A DNA stretch of 64,000 bases, taken from NCBI RefSeq assembly GCF_040939455.1, contig NC_134108.1, positions 4,617,501 through 4,681,500 of the forward strand, written 5' to 3'. The translations under genes and the position numbers were made by a program. The notes beneath the pieces are model-generated. The model had not been told where the DNA came from and ran no database searches. It saw only the letters and a program-made list of their open reading frames with translations. This document shows, one piece after another, positions 22,231-34,300 of the stretch (position 1 is its first letter; every line of letters begins with the position of its first letter). The stretch comes from Microcebus murinus. Taxonomy: Eukaryota; Chordata; Mammalia; Primates; Cheirogaleidae.

Positions 22231-23930
22231 CCCTCACCTCTCCTCGTGGTTCTTATTTTCCATATTCAGATCACCTCTGTGACCTTCTTCTGACCTCCAC
22301 CGCGCACTCTTCCATGAAAAGCCCCAATTTGCAAAGCGTGTGTTCAACAGACTGCCCAGCACAGAGCATAAAAGAAGGATTACTCTGCAGTTTTGCTGTG
22401 TCAGCCTGCTTTGACCATCCTTTTAGCACGCCCTGCTTTCGCTCTGCTCTGTGTGGGTGATCCACGGCAGCTCCCATGGCCACGGCCCCGGGTCCCTTCC
22501 ACAGAATGCCCTCCCCATCTCACACGTGAGACCCAAGGGCGACACACACAGACCGCCCCTAAGTGTTTCCCTGCAACGAGAAGAATTTCTCTATATTTTC
22601 CTGCTACAGGACTTATTTTATTCATAACCATGATGAGAAATATGAAACACACACTATTTCAAAGCAAGGTGGAATAATAAATGACTACTGATCTCTTGAA
22701 CTGAATTGAAATAAATTGCTTGGATTCCTTTAGTTGACTCCCCGTAAACCAATATTTCCATCTTATTTTCTTTGCTTGCATAGTTAGAGTCTTCATTTTC
22801 ACAAAATCAAGCCTCTAACCGTGTTCCGAGTAGCAAGTGCCATCCTTCCAGCTCCGGTAATGCGGTGCCTCGGCAGTTCTGGCTCCTCTTTGAATTAAAC
22901 ATAACTTGTTCTCAGTGATCCATTTCTCAAAATTTGTTCTTCTCCTGGCTCTCAGGCTTTTAACTGCTTTGCAAGCTGTTTTCTCCCACTGGACTGCCAA
23001 AAGCAGTCCTTGAGGATGAGCTTTGTGCTTAGAAGCCACATTAACGCTTTGAGGGGAGGGGCCCGCCTCTCCAATACATTTTCACTGGAGGCTGTTTTGC
23101 TTTTTAGGGCTGTGGCTCTCACTGAGATAATGGGCATCTCCCATGGGCTGACCTTATCAGCAGACCTCAGAGTGCAGTGCAGTGTGCATTCAGAATGTCA
23201 GCGCGGACTCCCTGCTCTCTGGCCTGGCAGGAACTTGAGAAAGCCACAGCTCAGAGGAAACAGACGACGTCTAAATAGGTTTCTCAGCTTCCCAAGGACT
23301 GGGTGAGGTGTCCCTTCTCTCTATCGGGTCTATGGCTCTTAATGGTTGATGTAGGTCAACAAAGCACTCCAAAGCCAAAGACCCAGAGCAAAGAAGGCCA
23401 AAGAATCGGGGTCTCCCCTCAGCCCCCTTGTAAGTCAGAAGAATCACTTCCCCTCCTTCTTGGCTGTTGCTGGGAGATGTCCAACCATCTGTTCTAAGGG
23501 ACTCTGGTGCATACTATTAAGCTCAATTAGCTAACCTAGATGCTGAATATACTGTTAGCACTTATTTATTTTAATTTAGATACTATTTTGTAAATTCTAA
23601 GGTACTGTATTAATAATAAAAGCATACATATATATAATACAAGAATTGAACATTTAAATGCTGTAAGGGCCAGCAAGTAAATAACGTAGACCCAGTGCAA
23701 AACAGCAACAGGACTGTCTAAAGGAAGCCGCTGATCTCAGCTCCAGCCAGTCATTGCCATTTGAAAATGTGGGCTAGGCATTGCCAGATCCTCTGACCTT
23801 CAAGAAAAGTGAAAAAATCCAAATATTTATGTGAAATCTCCTGGCTTTTAAATGTTGGCAACTAATCCAAAAATGCTCAGAAGCTTGAGCAGCTAATGAA
23901 CACAACTCTAATAACCAATCTGGCCCTTGT
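22231..23930. other. Unassigned sequence
   Basis: Mixed composition, single-copy looking, no feature recognised. 23,560-23,650 is AT-rich. Confidence 0.4.
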
Positions 23931-23939
23931 GTCACCGAA

Positions 23940-24110
23940 CGCAGCCTCTCTTGCTTATTTTATCTTCCCAGAGTGTCACCATTTTGGCAAGGCAGATACC
24001 CCATCTCCTCTCTACAGAAGAATAAACAGAGGCTCAGACCGGCTAATAACATGCCAAAGGCCTAACAGCTAACGTAGCAGAGGCAGGACTCAGACCCAGT
24101 AGGGTGCATT
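23940..24110 (-). repeat. MIR SINE, antisense
   Basis: AATAAACAGAGGCTCAGACC, TAATAACATGCCAAAGGCCT and GCAGAGGCAGGACTCAGACC follow the MIR reverse strand (GAAACTGAGGC, ACTTGCCCAAGG, GCAGAGCCGGGA). Confidence 0.7.
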
Positions 24111-24839
24111 TTTGTCCAGGACGTACTGTTGGATTTCACTACCTGCACGGAAAAGCCCACAGCAGGCATCCAGGGTGGACAGGCAATGCTCCCCGACTCC
24201 GCACCCAGCCACTTCCATCTGGTGGCTCCGCCATCTTCAACACATGCCTTCCAAAGTCCCCTGGCCTGCCCGGCAGAGGAGAGAGGAACACCAAGGATCA
24301 CTTTTATGGGGCAAGCCTGGAAGTGGCACGTATCACACCTGCGGGTGTCCAGGTGGCTAGAACTCGGTGACAAAACAACACCCAGCTACAGATGGAGTCC
24401 CGCCATGTGCTCAGAGAGAGGGGCAGGCAGACTTCACAGTCTCTTAGCTATCCTGCCACCAACTTACAGGAAAATGATTTATCTTCTCCAATGTTGTCCT
24501 TGTTTTGGTTGGAAATACCTCTTTTGTGTTAAGGTCTCAAATTTTTGCCATATCATTAAGACTAAGTCTAGTAGAATACAGATCAGCAAACCTTCTCTAC
24601 TTGACAAAGTACCCAACTGCTACTTGGAGTTCATTATTCCCGGTATGGTGCTGTGCACATAGTAGGCACTCAGAAATATTTTCTTAAATGAATTAATTAG
24701 CCCTGGGGTTGGGAAGAGAGACTCTGTCCTCACTCCAGCACGCTGGCGAGACAGCCTGGCCTGTCACCGCACCTTGCCGGGTGTCAGGGCTCCGCTGCAC
24801 TTGGAGGGGTGGCGGGCTCCAGGAAGGGCCCGGGGCAGA
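24111..24839. other. Unassigned sequence with short MIR/L2-like tail
   Basis: 24,645-24,700 reads GTGCACATAGTAGGCACTCA then AATGAATTAATTAG, a typical MIR/L2 3' tail without a clear body upstream. Confidence 0.45.
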
Positions 24840-25040
24840 GTGTAGATTTAACATCTCGCTGAGCTCTGAGCCAGTAACTTTGGGCAAGTCTCTTGATCTC
24901 TTCAAGCTTTGGCTTCCCATTGTGGAAGGAAGTTAATTCCCACAGGACATGCTTTAAGTGGAGCTCCTTGCTGTGGAGCCACCTGAGGTCAGCTAATCTG
25001 CAACAGGGTCCAACACGCCGGAGACGTTCAATGAACAATT
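24840..25040 (+). repeat. MIR SINE
   Basis: TGAGCCAGTAACTTTGGGCA, AGTCTCTTGATCTCTTCAAG, TTTGGCTTCCCATTGTGG and a tail near ACGTTCAATGAAC reproduce MIR in sense order, with a GC-rich diverged part after the core. Confidence 0.75.
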
Positions 25041-26073
25041 GCAAACAGACACGAAGGTGGGCGAGGGACAGAGACTGGAGCAAACCACAGCAACCCAACT
25101 CTGTCGGCACGGCCGGGGAAGTCCCAGATGACCAAGCCCGAAGACGGGGACCGTTGGTGCAGTCCCCATGAGGACAGGTACACTTTCACACACACGGGGC
25201 TGCAGCAGGAATCAGAGAGCACAGGACTTGAGGGTTGTCCCGAGAGCAGGGCTCCTAACCTGTGTGCGGGGCACGTGGTTCTGCCAGGATGTAGTGATCA
25301 CCTGGCCCTGGGTGGCTGGTGGGCCCCGACACACCTTCTAGCCTCCAAGGAGTGTGGCAGAGGCTCCAAAGCCCCCTTAACTTACCCCTGTCTGTGTAAG
25401 TAGCTCCGTTCTCTGCGTGTGCTGGGACATGAGCAAAGTTGGGAAGCCCTGTCCTTATTCATCGGAACAAAGCTTTTTTCCCCAGAAGCCCAGGTCACTC
25501 AAGGGTTAAAAGCAGAGCTTCTCTGGTTGGGGGGAAGAGAAGAGCAAGAACCAGCCCAGCCTTAAAGCAAATGCACCACCAGCCACGGCTGGGCCCGAGG
25601 CTCCTCCCCGGGAGGCTCTGGGCTCTGTGCAGAGAAACGGCGAGATTATGGCCCTGGGGTATGTACACCCACCATTACATACCCGTGAAATCGGGCTAAA
25701 TTGAATATCAAGTATAGGTTTAAATTGGAAAGAAGAAAGTCACTGGCAGCCAGAAACAGGAATAGAGGAAACGGTGACCTTGATTTTAGCGAAGAGCACA
25801 AGGCAATGCTCCTCCGACTTGGACAGAACGTAAGAACCTCCTGGGAAGCTCGCACAGCCCTGGGGCTCAAGCCATGGCAGGAAGTGCACGGAGTCCTTCT
25901 GCGGACCCCTCTCTCTCTCTCGGGAGCGCTGACACGAGGCAGCGGCGGCCAGTATCTGCCGCTGAACCCAGACGTCCCCCGGCACTCACGACTTCCGGGC
26001 CACTCTTATTGCACCTGGCACACAGCGTGGATGGACAGAGGTGAGAGCCCCACACTACCTCCCTCCACAGTTG
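25041..26073. other. Unassigned sequence
   Basis: GC-rich, no gene supported. 25,808-25,860 (CCTCCGACTTGGACAG, AACCTCCTGGGAAGCTCG) may be a further decayed MER5 fragment. Confidence 0.35.
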
Positions 26074-26165
26074 CTCTCAGACTGCGGTTTGCATCGGAAG
26101 CCCCCAGCGTGTCGGCTGCACCCTGGATTGCCAGCCCCTGACCCCGCAGTGTCTGTCCAACAAGC
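26074..26165 (-). repeat. MER5A fragment, antisense, CpG-rich
   Basis: CTCTCAGACTGCGGTTTGCA, TGGATTGCCAGCCCCTGACC and CCGCAGTGTCTG follow the MER5A reverse strand (TCTCAAACTTTAGCGTGCA, AGATTGCTGGGCCCCACC, CCAGAGTTTCTG). Confidence 0.6.
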
Positions 26166-26229
26166 GCCCGAGTTCCCAGGCGGTGCCGAGGCTGCTGGCC
26201 GGGGACCACGCTTGCAGCCACAGCCCCAG

Positions 26230-26440
26230 ACCTGGGTTTCTGGGCGTCAGCACCGCGGAGATCTGGGGCCAGACAGCCTAGTGTCGTGGGGACTGCCCTG
26301 TGCCCTGCAGCAGGGCCGCCAGCATCCCTGGCCTCTGCCCACCAGATGCCAGCAGCGCCCGCCCCCGCCCAAACTTGTGACAACCAAAAGTGCCTCCAGA
26401 TATTGCCGAACGCCCCCTCCCCATTTGAGAGCAACAGCGT
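26230..26440 (-). mobile_element. MER20 (hAT-Charlie), antisense, near full length
   Basis: CCTGGGTTTCTGGGCGTCAG, GGACTGCCCTGTGCCCTGCA, CATCCCTGGCCTCTGCCCAC, CAGATGCCAGCAGCGCCC, TTGTGACAACCAAAAGTGCC and TCCAGATATTGCCGAACGCC match MER20 on the reverse strand throughout. The length of about 211 bp is close to the family's usual length of about 219 bp. MER20 copies are known to have been co-opted as endometrial regulatory elements; nothing here shows that for this copy. Confidence 0.88.
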
Positions 26441-26795
26441 GACACTGGCGAGGCTGGCTGAGGGCTCCTGGCAGCGGATTTACTCCTTTCCCTGTCTTTT
26501 ATTATCAGTTTTGCTCTCTGTTCACTCTCTTCCCAGCCAGCCACGTGCTGCCTGTGACTAACACCCCTGCCCTGTCTCCATTTACCCCATGGGCGTGGAA
26601 ACAACCCGCCTCTATCCCTTAAAGAAGTTTCCTCCCAACTTACCTGCTCGTGAGAAACAGCTGCTCCTCCCATGAAAGGCAGACCCCGGGCCCCTGTGGA
26701 GACCTCTGAGGCAGGGGTGGGGCCCTGGGACCTGCGTGTCTCAAAAGTGTCCCAGGTAAAGCTGAGTGTCACGAAACCTGGGCAGCTCTGCCTCA

Positions 26796-26880
26796 AGACA
26801 CATCACTTGGGGAACCTGCTAGACTGCAGATTTGACGCAGTGGGTCTGCACTTCTAAGCAGCTCTCAGGACTGCCAGCTT
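26796..26880 (-). repeat. MER5-type fragment with internal deletion
   Basis: CATCACTTGGGGAACCTGCT, ACTGCAGATTTGACGCAGTG, GGTCTGCACTTCTAAGCAGC fits a MER5 reverse strand lacking its central GGGGTGGGGCC block. Confidence 0.55.
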
Positions 26881-28703
26881 GTGGGTCCACGAACCGCACC
26901 CTCCGCAGCAGCCTCCTAGGGGACCAAGCAGGCTGTGGCCACCGCGGGCCCCACCAACGCCGGAGGTGCTGGCGGGGCGAGTGCGCAGAGCACCGGGCAC
27001 CACTGTCCCTGGGGCTCGGTGGGCCCTTCCTGTCCTCAGGACGCTTCTCGAGAGCCCCCGCACCACTGTGGACCAGGCCCCCCATCCTGTCACCCCCTTC
27101 CCGACACCCACAGTCCACCTGCTCTCCGGCGGCCGTGGGGCACAAAGCCTCCTGGCCTAGTGCACGGGGCGGCTCGGCTTCCCGCCCCTTCCTCCTCTTC
27201 CCTTTCTCCATTATGGAGAAATCTCGAACTCATCCGCGGGAAGGTCCCCTCCAAAAACGTTTCCCTGCAGAGAAGTCCAGCTTTCTTCTTCCCGAGAGGA
27301 GTCCGTGGCTCTCCGTAGAAGCGGTTCAGGAAGTGCGCTCAGCCTCACCTGGCCGGGTCGGAAACTCGCAGAGAAGCCGCCACTGCAGGTGGAGCCCCGC
27401 GCCCAGCACCCGCCAGGTGACCAGATGCGCGCATGCCAGAACGCTCCTGCTCCCCAGCGAACTTCTAAAATAGATCCCCCTCCCATCTGCGCGCGAGGTA
27501 AACATCGGTTCTTTTTAACACCAGCCGAAGAGGCCCCAGCGTCTTGGTTTTGCCGCCTGGCTCCCTACAGCTAGTGGGCTCCAAGCCACGGGAATAGCTC
27601 TGCGGGCGACATCCTTGCTTCCCGAACACCATATAAACTTACAGAAACACAGGCAAATCTGGAAGCATAAGTTGTCCTTGTGATTTATACCCGTAATGAC
27701 ACTCATGCCTAAATTATTTATGTAATATGATAATGCTCCGTCAGTTGTAGGCACTTTGAGGTGAGCCTGTGCAGATAACCGCTCTCCTTCCCGAAAATAA
27801 AACAATGTCAAAACAGAACAATGCAGGATTTTCTTAAGACTGAAACGAGGATGTGATTTGCAAATGTCATGTTTTCGGGGCATGAGTAATACGCTCATTA
27901 TTCATAATCTACAAACCAACCTGGAATCTATGAGGCTGTTGTAAAGGCAAACGAGGTGAGAGTCTGTATCTAAACATGCCAAACACATCGGGTATTTCTT
28001 TTTGAATTATTTAGACTTGATCACCCACACATGCTGATTGTTTCATGTTTGGCGTTAATTACCTCGTTGAATCACCTCAGTGCTCTGAGCACAGGCTGCA
28101 GAAACACAGCAGAGGTTGGTTTTGCCTCAGCTGTGCTCTAAATTAGCACAGCACACTTAAGAACAAAGGAGAAAAAGGGGGAAACTGTCATCTAGAGACC
28201 TGGGGAGAAGCTAACAAGATGTAAGGCCACCGATACTCTGTCCCCCAAGTCGGCGTTCGCCAGACTGCCACGCAGTAGTGGCACCGAACTCGTTTCTCCT
28301 GGAAGCTGGGTTCTCGTGAAAGATAGGCACGTGTCTGGCAAACAGGAGCTCCGACCATGCTGGATGGTGGCAGGCCTTTCCTGCCACTTAAAGAATGATT
28401 TGAGTACAAAGCACGCAGGGCACGTTCCCAGCTCTCCTTGTTCACTCCGGTTCTTCCCTTTCGACTCCGGGGAACCAGAAGTCAATTCTGCAGAACCGAA
28501 GCAGAGGGGAGATCTCTCCGAGGTTCCCCCAGTGCAACCGGGGTAGGGGCGCCCAGACCCTGCCAGCGGAAACGGGCTGACCTCGCAAGACCAAAATGCT
28601 CAAAGGCAGGACAACGTCGAGGCCAGTCAGTGTTACAGGAACGTGGGTCCTTCCAAGGTCTCCCATGAGAAGCTAGAAAACACAATGCAGCAGTCATGAC
28701 GCC
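26881..28703. other. GC-rich then AT-rich unassigned sequence
   Basis: 26,900-27,500 is CpG-rich and contains a 213-codon open frame (26832-27473, +) without recognisable domains. 27,640-28,110 is AT-rich, repeat-free and looks like constrained single-copy DNA. Confidence 0.4.
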
Positions 28704-29042
28704 TGCTCCGGCCTCAGTGTGTCCCCCCAGATTCACACGCTGGAGCCTAAATCCCAGTGCGACAGTGTTAAGAGACGGGGCCTTTGGGAGGTGCTGGGGC
28801 TGCACGCTGCTGGGGGGGACCGGCACCTCCCCGAAGGGCTTGAGGGGCCTCGCCAGGCTCTTCTGTCCTTCTGCTCTGCTGCCACGCCAGGGCACAGCAA
28901 GAAGGCCCTCACCAGACACTGAATGCTGGCGCCTTGACCTTGGACTTCCCAGCCTCCAGAACTGTAAGAAATAACTTTCTGTTGTTTACAAATTGCCCAG
29001 TCTAAGGTGTGTTGTGATGGGAGCGTGAACAGCCTGAGACGA
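28704..29042 (+). mobile_element. MLT1/MST-type MaLR solo LTR
   Basis: TGTGTCCCCCCAGATTCACA, CGGGGCCTTTGGGAGGTGCT, GCCCTCACCAGACACTGAAT, TTGGACTTCCCAGCCTCCAG and AACTGTAAGAAATAA are the LTR landmarks in sense order, ending in ACAGCCTGAGACGA. The AAATAA near the end is the usual polyadenylation-signal region. About 340 bp, no internal region attached. Confidence 0.9.
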
Positions 29043-30229
29043 TGCTCACTCGCTACGGGAGGCAGGATTCCAGATGGTCCCCACCAGCCCACCCTCTGGT
29101 GCACACGGCGTACACAGTCCCCTCCGTTTGCGTGCTTGGGGACCTCTGTGAGTAGGTGTCTGGCCCACTGGCGCTGGCGAAGACAGGTGCTGGCCGGGAA
29201 GGAGAGCACCGTCCAGGCTGGGAACCGCCCTCGTGGAAGTGCAGCAGCCTCCAGGGGTGGAGAGCAGCCCTGGCCAACAGCCGCAGGGACAGGGACTCTG
29301 CCTCAGTCAAGCCCCCAGAGCCAGCCCCCTTTGACCCCGGCCCCTTTGACCCCTAGCAGGGGCGCCGGGCAACCCATACCCGACCTCCCAACCCAGAGAG
29401 AACGTGTAGCAATAATCGCGTGTTGTTGTTCTACGTGGCTGCGTTTGTGGTGATGTGATCTAGACGGTCCCTCCCCAAACCCACCACTGGCCTCAGCCAG
29501 ATGCCACTTCCCGAGCACGCCCCGCGCCCTGCCTGCCTGTCTCTACACGCCTTCGCTGTCCCGTTTCTCACTCACACCAAGTTTAGAACCAGAGTCACGT
29601 GCACTGGGCCATTTTTACATCCTCTCCTCTTGATGGCAGATCTCAGTGCCCCCCTGGGGTCCCCACCCGCAGTCAGTTCCGGTGCCCTGCACAGGGGCCC
29701 CATGGGTGTCACACAAACAAGCCCTATGGGCCGGGCCACCCGGACCACCATTTCCTTGCTCTCTGCTCACGAGGCCTCTGTTGCCCACCTGGATGCCTTT
29801 GGTGACAGAAGAATTAGCTTCCCCCCCACCAGCATCACCAGACCAGCCACATGTTGGAAGCTCTGGGGTCCTCAACACACCAACACTACGTGTGACCCGC
29901 TGTCTCCGGGGGTCCAAACGCCCACAGAGGCTCCCGTGTGTCCGGGGCATCTCCATGGCAGCCGGTCAGCTGGGAGCCCCTCCTGCAACGCGCTGCTCAG
30001 CCCGGCCCCTGCCGCCCCTCCTCAGCCCCCGAGACCCCGCCGATCTCTCACGCGGTGAGTCTTGTTGCACTGGCACCTGCCCCAGGCAGCTCTCGAGGCA
30101 TCATCCGTCCCTAGGATCAACCCACCCCTCCTCGAGAGGGACCCTCTCGTCATGTTCTCTCAGCACTCTGAAGTCACGCTAGGCTCCCCCAGAGTAGTGG
30201 AAGGTAGACCCCCAAATTTCCTACAGCAA
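29043..30229. other. GC-rich unassigned sequence
   Basis: 29,325-29,356 holds a 15-bp tandem duplication (GGCCCCTTTGACCCC-like). Open frames up to 185 codons overlap on both strands, without domains. Confidence 0.4.
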
Positions 30230-30766
30230 TGTTGGTAAAGCATTTGCTGCGTAACCAACGACCCCGAACTCAGTGACTTAAGCCATGGTGACTTAGGTTG
30301 TCTCCCACGTCCGTGGGCTGGCTGGTGGCGTCTCTCCCGGTGCCGCCTGGCTCGCTCGGGCAGCTGCGCCGAGCTGTGCCGTGGGCCTGCAAGGTCCCAG
30401 CTGGCCTCCCCAGCGTGCCTGTGCTTGGTGTGGGCCGTCGGTGGGTGCCTCGGTTGCCCTCACACGGCCTGTCACCTCGGACAGGCCGACCGGCGTCTCC
30501 CCGCGGTCATCGCAGGGCAGCGTTCCAACAGAGTGAAGCGGAAGCCGCAGCCCCCCCGAGCCCCGTGTCCGCCGTCTCGGAGCGTCACCCCCTACGCTCT
30601 GCTGGCGGACGCCCCTCACCACAGGGCCGGCCCAGACTCAAGGGCGCCGTGACACGAGGGTGGGGCGTGGGCTTTGCGTCCTGATGGGAAGAACAAGAAG
30701 GGCTCTTTGCGAAGGGGCAGCCACACCTGGAGGGGAGCAAGCTGAGGGCACGTTTCGTGATCTACG
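30230..30766 (-). mobile_element. CpG-rich decayed LTR, MaLR-like, antisense
   Basis: Landmarks in order: CATTTGCTGCGTAACCAACG, AACTCAGTGACTTAAGCCAT, GGGCAGCGTTCCAACAGAGT, GGCCGGCCCAGACTCAAGG, TCCTGATGGGAAGAACAAGA and CGTTTCGTGATCTAC. They follow a MaLR-like LTR that I cannot assign to a subfamily. Compared with what I recall of the consensus, a large share of positions have become G or C, giving dense CpG. About 535 bp. Confidence 0.6.
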
Positions 30767-33048
30767 AGCTGGCCCCTTTTATCCTTACTTCATCCCTTAC
30801 TCATGCTCATGTGAGCGCTCTCTCTCCCCCCTCTTCTCTCTCTCCCTCCCACCGCCCCATATATATACATATCCCTCCCTCTGTCACACACGTGCACGCA
30901 CACACCCTTAAAAATCAGACATGAGCCCACAGAGTCCTGGACCAGGAGACAGGCCCAGGTCAGAAGCACAGTGATGTCTTCAGAGTCTGTTGTCCTTCTG
31001 GGATTCGGCCCAAGTTTGTCTTCCTGACTTTCTTTAGTTCCTCTCCAAGGGCGTACTCGATCCCTTCAACGTAGTCATTTCCAGGTGGCCGGACTGGACC
31101 TTGAGTGCCAGGACTCGGGCCTGTCTGTCTCCAGCCTGGGAGACAAGCCCACACCCTCACGGAGCTGCCCCCAGCACAGCCCGTGCGCGGAGCAATGCCA
31201 GCGCCGCTCTGCGGTGGGCCCTCTTCCACGGGACCCGCAGTCGCCTGCCCTGCACTGGGTCGCTTTCCCACGGAGGGACAGCACAGGGCAGCAGAGGCCG
31301 GGGGAGGAGGATGCCTTAGGCTGCAAAACCTAGCAGGGGCAGGACACCGGGGTGAGGGACAGACGGCAAAGAGAAGCCGCTGGAAAGCAGGGCCCGGGGG
31401 CCACGGGACGCAGGGGCAGGCGGCAGGCAGGTTGGAGCCCCCGTCCCCAAGTCGGGGCTGGGGGCGGGGGCCTCGGGGGTGATGCTGGGACAAGCTCCAA
31501 TCACGCAGTTCAGGAAGAGAAGCCTTGCTGGACTCGGACGCATCTCGCGCGCGTGAAACAGACTTCCGTGAGGAAGGAGAGCGTGAAGAACGAGTCTCAG
31601 CCTCGAGAGCTGTGGCCACACACGCTTGACATTGTCGCCTCGATGGGACGTGAGCCATCAGGACAGTGAGTACACCGTGCTGCCCAGCCCGAGCACCCAG
31701 TCGCAATATCCAAGTTCATCAAGCTGACGAATGTCGGCTTTTCTCTGCGCGATATAGACATAAGGAGACCCGGAGAATATACAAGATCACTTTTCCCCGA
31801 ACAAACAAAAAACCCCAGTGATTAAAAGCCATTAACCTGAGTCCTTTCAGAGTCCAACTCTGCAGAGTGAAGCTGTTTCCTTTCTGCCTCTACAGGAAAA
31901 CCCTGGCCGCTCACCTGAGCCCATCGAGCCGCTCAAAACTGCCGTGGTGGAGACAGGAATAAGCAAACCAACAAAAAGGAACCTCTGCCGACTTCAGAGT
32001 TAGGAGCGGCAGAACACATGGGGTGAGGAAAGGAAGAAGAGAGACTTTTTCAAAGAGGCAATTTAGAAATTATGGTTTGGGGGAATTTTTAAAAACCAGC
32101 TTGGTACATTTCTATTTTAAAATTAATGGCATATACTGGATCAAAAATGCTATTTCCAGCAAATTGCACAGATAATTAAGTCTAATTTCAATGATGTTTG
32201 AAATAATAGCTATAAATCTTTATGGGTTCTTGTATTCAATCCATACTGAAAATTCATTTAAATCTTATTTTCATACACATTTTTCTCAACTTGGTGACAT
32301 TTTATGAGTTCAGTTAACTAAGGCTATGTCTACACAACCAAACACTACAGACAAAAAGGGAAAAAAAGAAAATTATTTGGCAAACTGAAGTGTTTGAAAA
32401 ATGGGTTTGTCCCATTTATACATAGGACCACGCCAATTCTCTACTGGTTTTCCTTTTGTGTCTGTAATATGTTGTCAATTCTCATCCCTCAAGTGTCAGA
32501 ATAAATGGATTGTAATTGTCTCCCATAGACATAATGTAGATTGAAAGTTGTGATAAATACATACTTTAAAGAACGGCGTCAAACATCTAACTGAGGGTAG
32601 CTTGGGGAGATGGCAGAGAGTTGTCAGTTCAAACAGATCCCCGAGCAAACCGCTGCTGGGAAATGCCACCACCCAGGGCCCCATGCAGTTCTTAGACCTG
32701 ACCCCCCACAAAACAGCACTGTATAAAGAAATTCATTTCCGTGTTTCCCTTTGACCCTCTCCCCCCAGCCAAGAGGCAGGTGAGGCTGCTGAGGTGTCTT
32801 GTGGGGCCCAGTGGAAAAACTTGCGCTGGGAGCCTACTATCCCAATCCAGACCTCTTGTCACTACACCATATGCCAAGGGGAGTGGTTTGCAGTAGAAAT
32901 GTGCACTAACCCCAACGTGCCACCACCGCCTGCAAAAAAAAAAAATAAAGAAAGAAAATTAAATGTGTCCCTACCATCTGGCCCGTGCAGCAGAAATTAT
33001 ATTTTGACATGAATGTCTATAATGCTGCCTTCCTTTGACATTTCATTT
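30767..33048. other. Unassigned sequence; CT-rich patch and AT-rich unique block
   Basis: 30,815-30,910 is CT-rich with short TA and CA runs. 30960-31706 (-) is the longest open frame, 248 codons, GC-rich, Pro/Ser/Ala-rich and without domains; not called a gene. 32,050-32,560 is AT-rich repeat-free DNA. Confidence 0.4.
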
Positions 33049-33277
33049 CAGGGTTCAGCAAACTTTTTCTGTAAAGGGCCATGTAGTAAAGGTTTTAGGA
33101 TTTGCAGGCTATCTGGAAGGTCTTTGGTGCAACCACTGAGCTCTGCCACTGTAACACAGAGGCAGCTGTAGACAATGCATAGACAATGCCTGTGACTATG
33201 CTCAAAATAAAACTTTATTTACAAAAATGTGCAGAGGGCTAGATCGGGCCCGGACGCCGTGGTTTGCCAATTTCTGC
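33049..33277 (-). repeat. MER58-like hAT-Charlie nonautonomous element
   Basis: CAGGGTTCAGCAAACTTTTT, CTGTAAAGGGCCATGTAGTA, CTCTGCCACTGTAACACAGA, AAAATAAAACTTTATTTACA and GGTTTGCCAATTTCTG are the landmarks of the abundant GGTCGGCAAACT-type hAT element, reverse strand, full length of about 229 bp. The exact family name is uncertain. Confidence 0.75.
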
Positions 33278-34111
33278 TTCTCGTCGTACACAGAGACACA
33301 GAATGTGGACGCTGCCACCTAAGCCATGCTCATAACAAAATGCAGCGTATAGTGAGGTCTGTGTAGTGAGTGGAATGTTAGTATTTATGTTCTTACATTT
33401 ACATGTCAACACCCACATACTTCGAGAAAAGATTTCGAAAGGCTCATGGTAAATCCCCATTTGCAAACGTATGAAAGGTACTTGAGTGATCAGAAACTAC
33501 TCAGAGAAAGTAGGAAAATACATGACTAATCAGATTTCCCCCTAAATATTCAGGGTTGTATACAGCTAACTCTCAAACGAGGGCTGAATTAGCACGAGGT
33601 TTGGCCTTGAGCCTCCTGGTAGGCCAAGCACAAAGGTCACACCACCATTTTTCAGGGAATATAAAATGTGAAAACACATTTCAAGGAGAAGTTAATCCCA
33701 TAAATAACACTGTTGTATGTGGACGGTATCTTTAGCCAAGGTGCCATTAAACACGCAAATATCTCAGGATGTCTCGTGGAACCTCAGTGAAGCCAACCCC
33801 TTCTTAACCGCTAACATAGACCAAGCCCCCTGTTCCCTGCTCAGAGGACAAAGCTGGAACCTGGAGGGTGGGCATCTCCCTCAGGCCCAGGGCTCCAAAC
33901 CCGCGTAATCCCACCAATGAGAGACAGGGAGTGTGGGAAGCCACGTAATTAACGTGGGTCTTCCTCCCACAGCACCCAATTTATGCCAAGACTTTGAAGA
34001 TAGGCGAGACACACATCTGCACCATTTTAAATGCATATAGACTGTGGGATGGGATGCAAAATTTATATATGACTTTTCCAGATCAGTGCCCAGACTGCAA
34101 AGACAGACAGC
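33278..34111. other. Unassigned single-copy sequence
   Basis: No feature recognised. Confidence 0.4.
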
Positions 34112-34300
34112 ATTGCTTTGTGATAAAAATCCTATGTTCCAAACCGGACACCTGGGTGCAAATTCTCCTGTCCTGGTAGAGCCCTGAGGAAGTTACGTTA
34201 TTTCTTTGAGACTTAGTTCACCAATGTGTGAAACGGGGCTAAAATATCACACCTCCCCGGCTGCTGTTGGGATCGAACAACCTGCATAGTGCTCCCCTCT
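34112..34300 (+). repeat. MIR SINE
   Basis: CACCTGGGTGCAAATTCTCC, GAGGAAGTTACGTTATTTCT, AGACTTAGTTCACCAATGTG and GGGATCGAACAACCTGCATA follow MIR order (GGGTTCAAATCC, GGCAAGTTACTT, CTCAGTTTCCTCATCTG, GAGGATTAAATGAG). Confidence 0.75.

Noticed and set aside
26832..27473. 213-codon plus-strand open frame in CpG-rich DNA
   Set aside because: It starts inside a MER5-like fragment, has no domains, and similar-length frames exist in overlapping phases on both strands.
30960..31706. 248-codon minus-strand open frame, the longest in the window
   Set aside because: Pro/Ser/Ala/Arg-rich composition as expected from GC-rich DNA, no recognisable domain, competing open frames on the + strand, no promoter or splice context.
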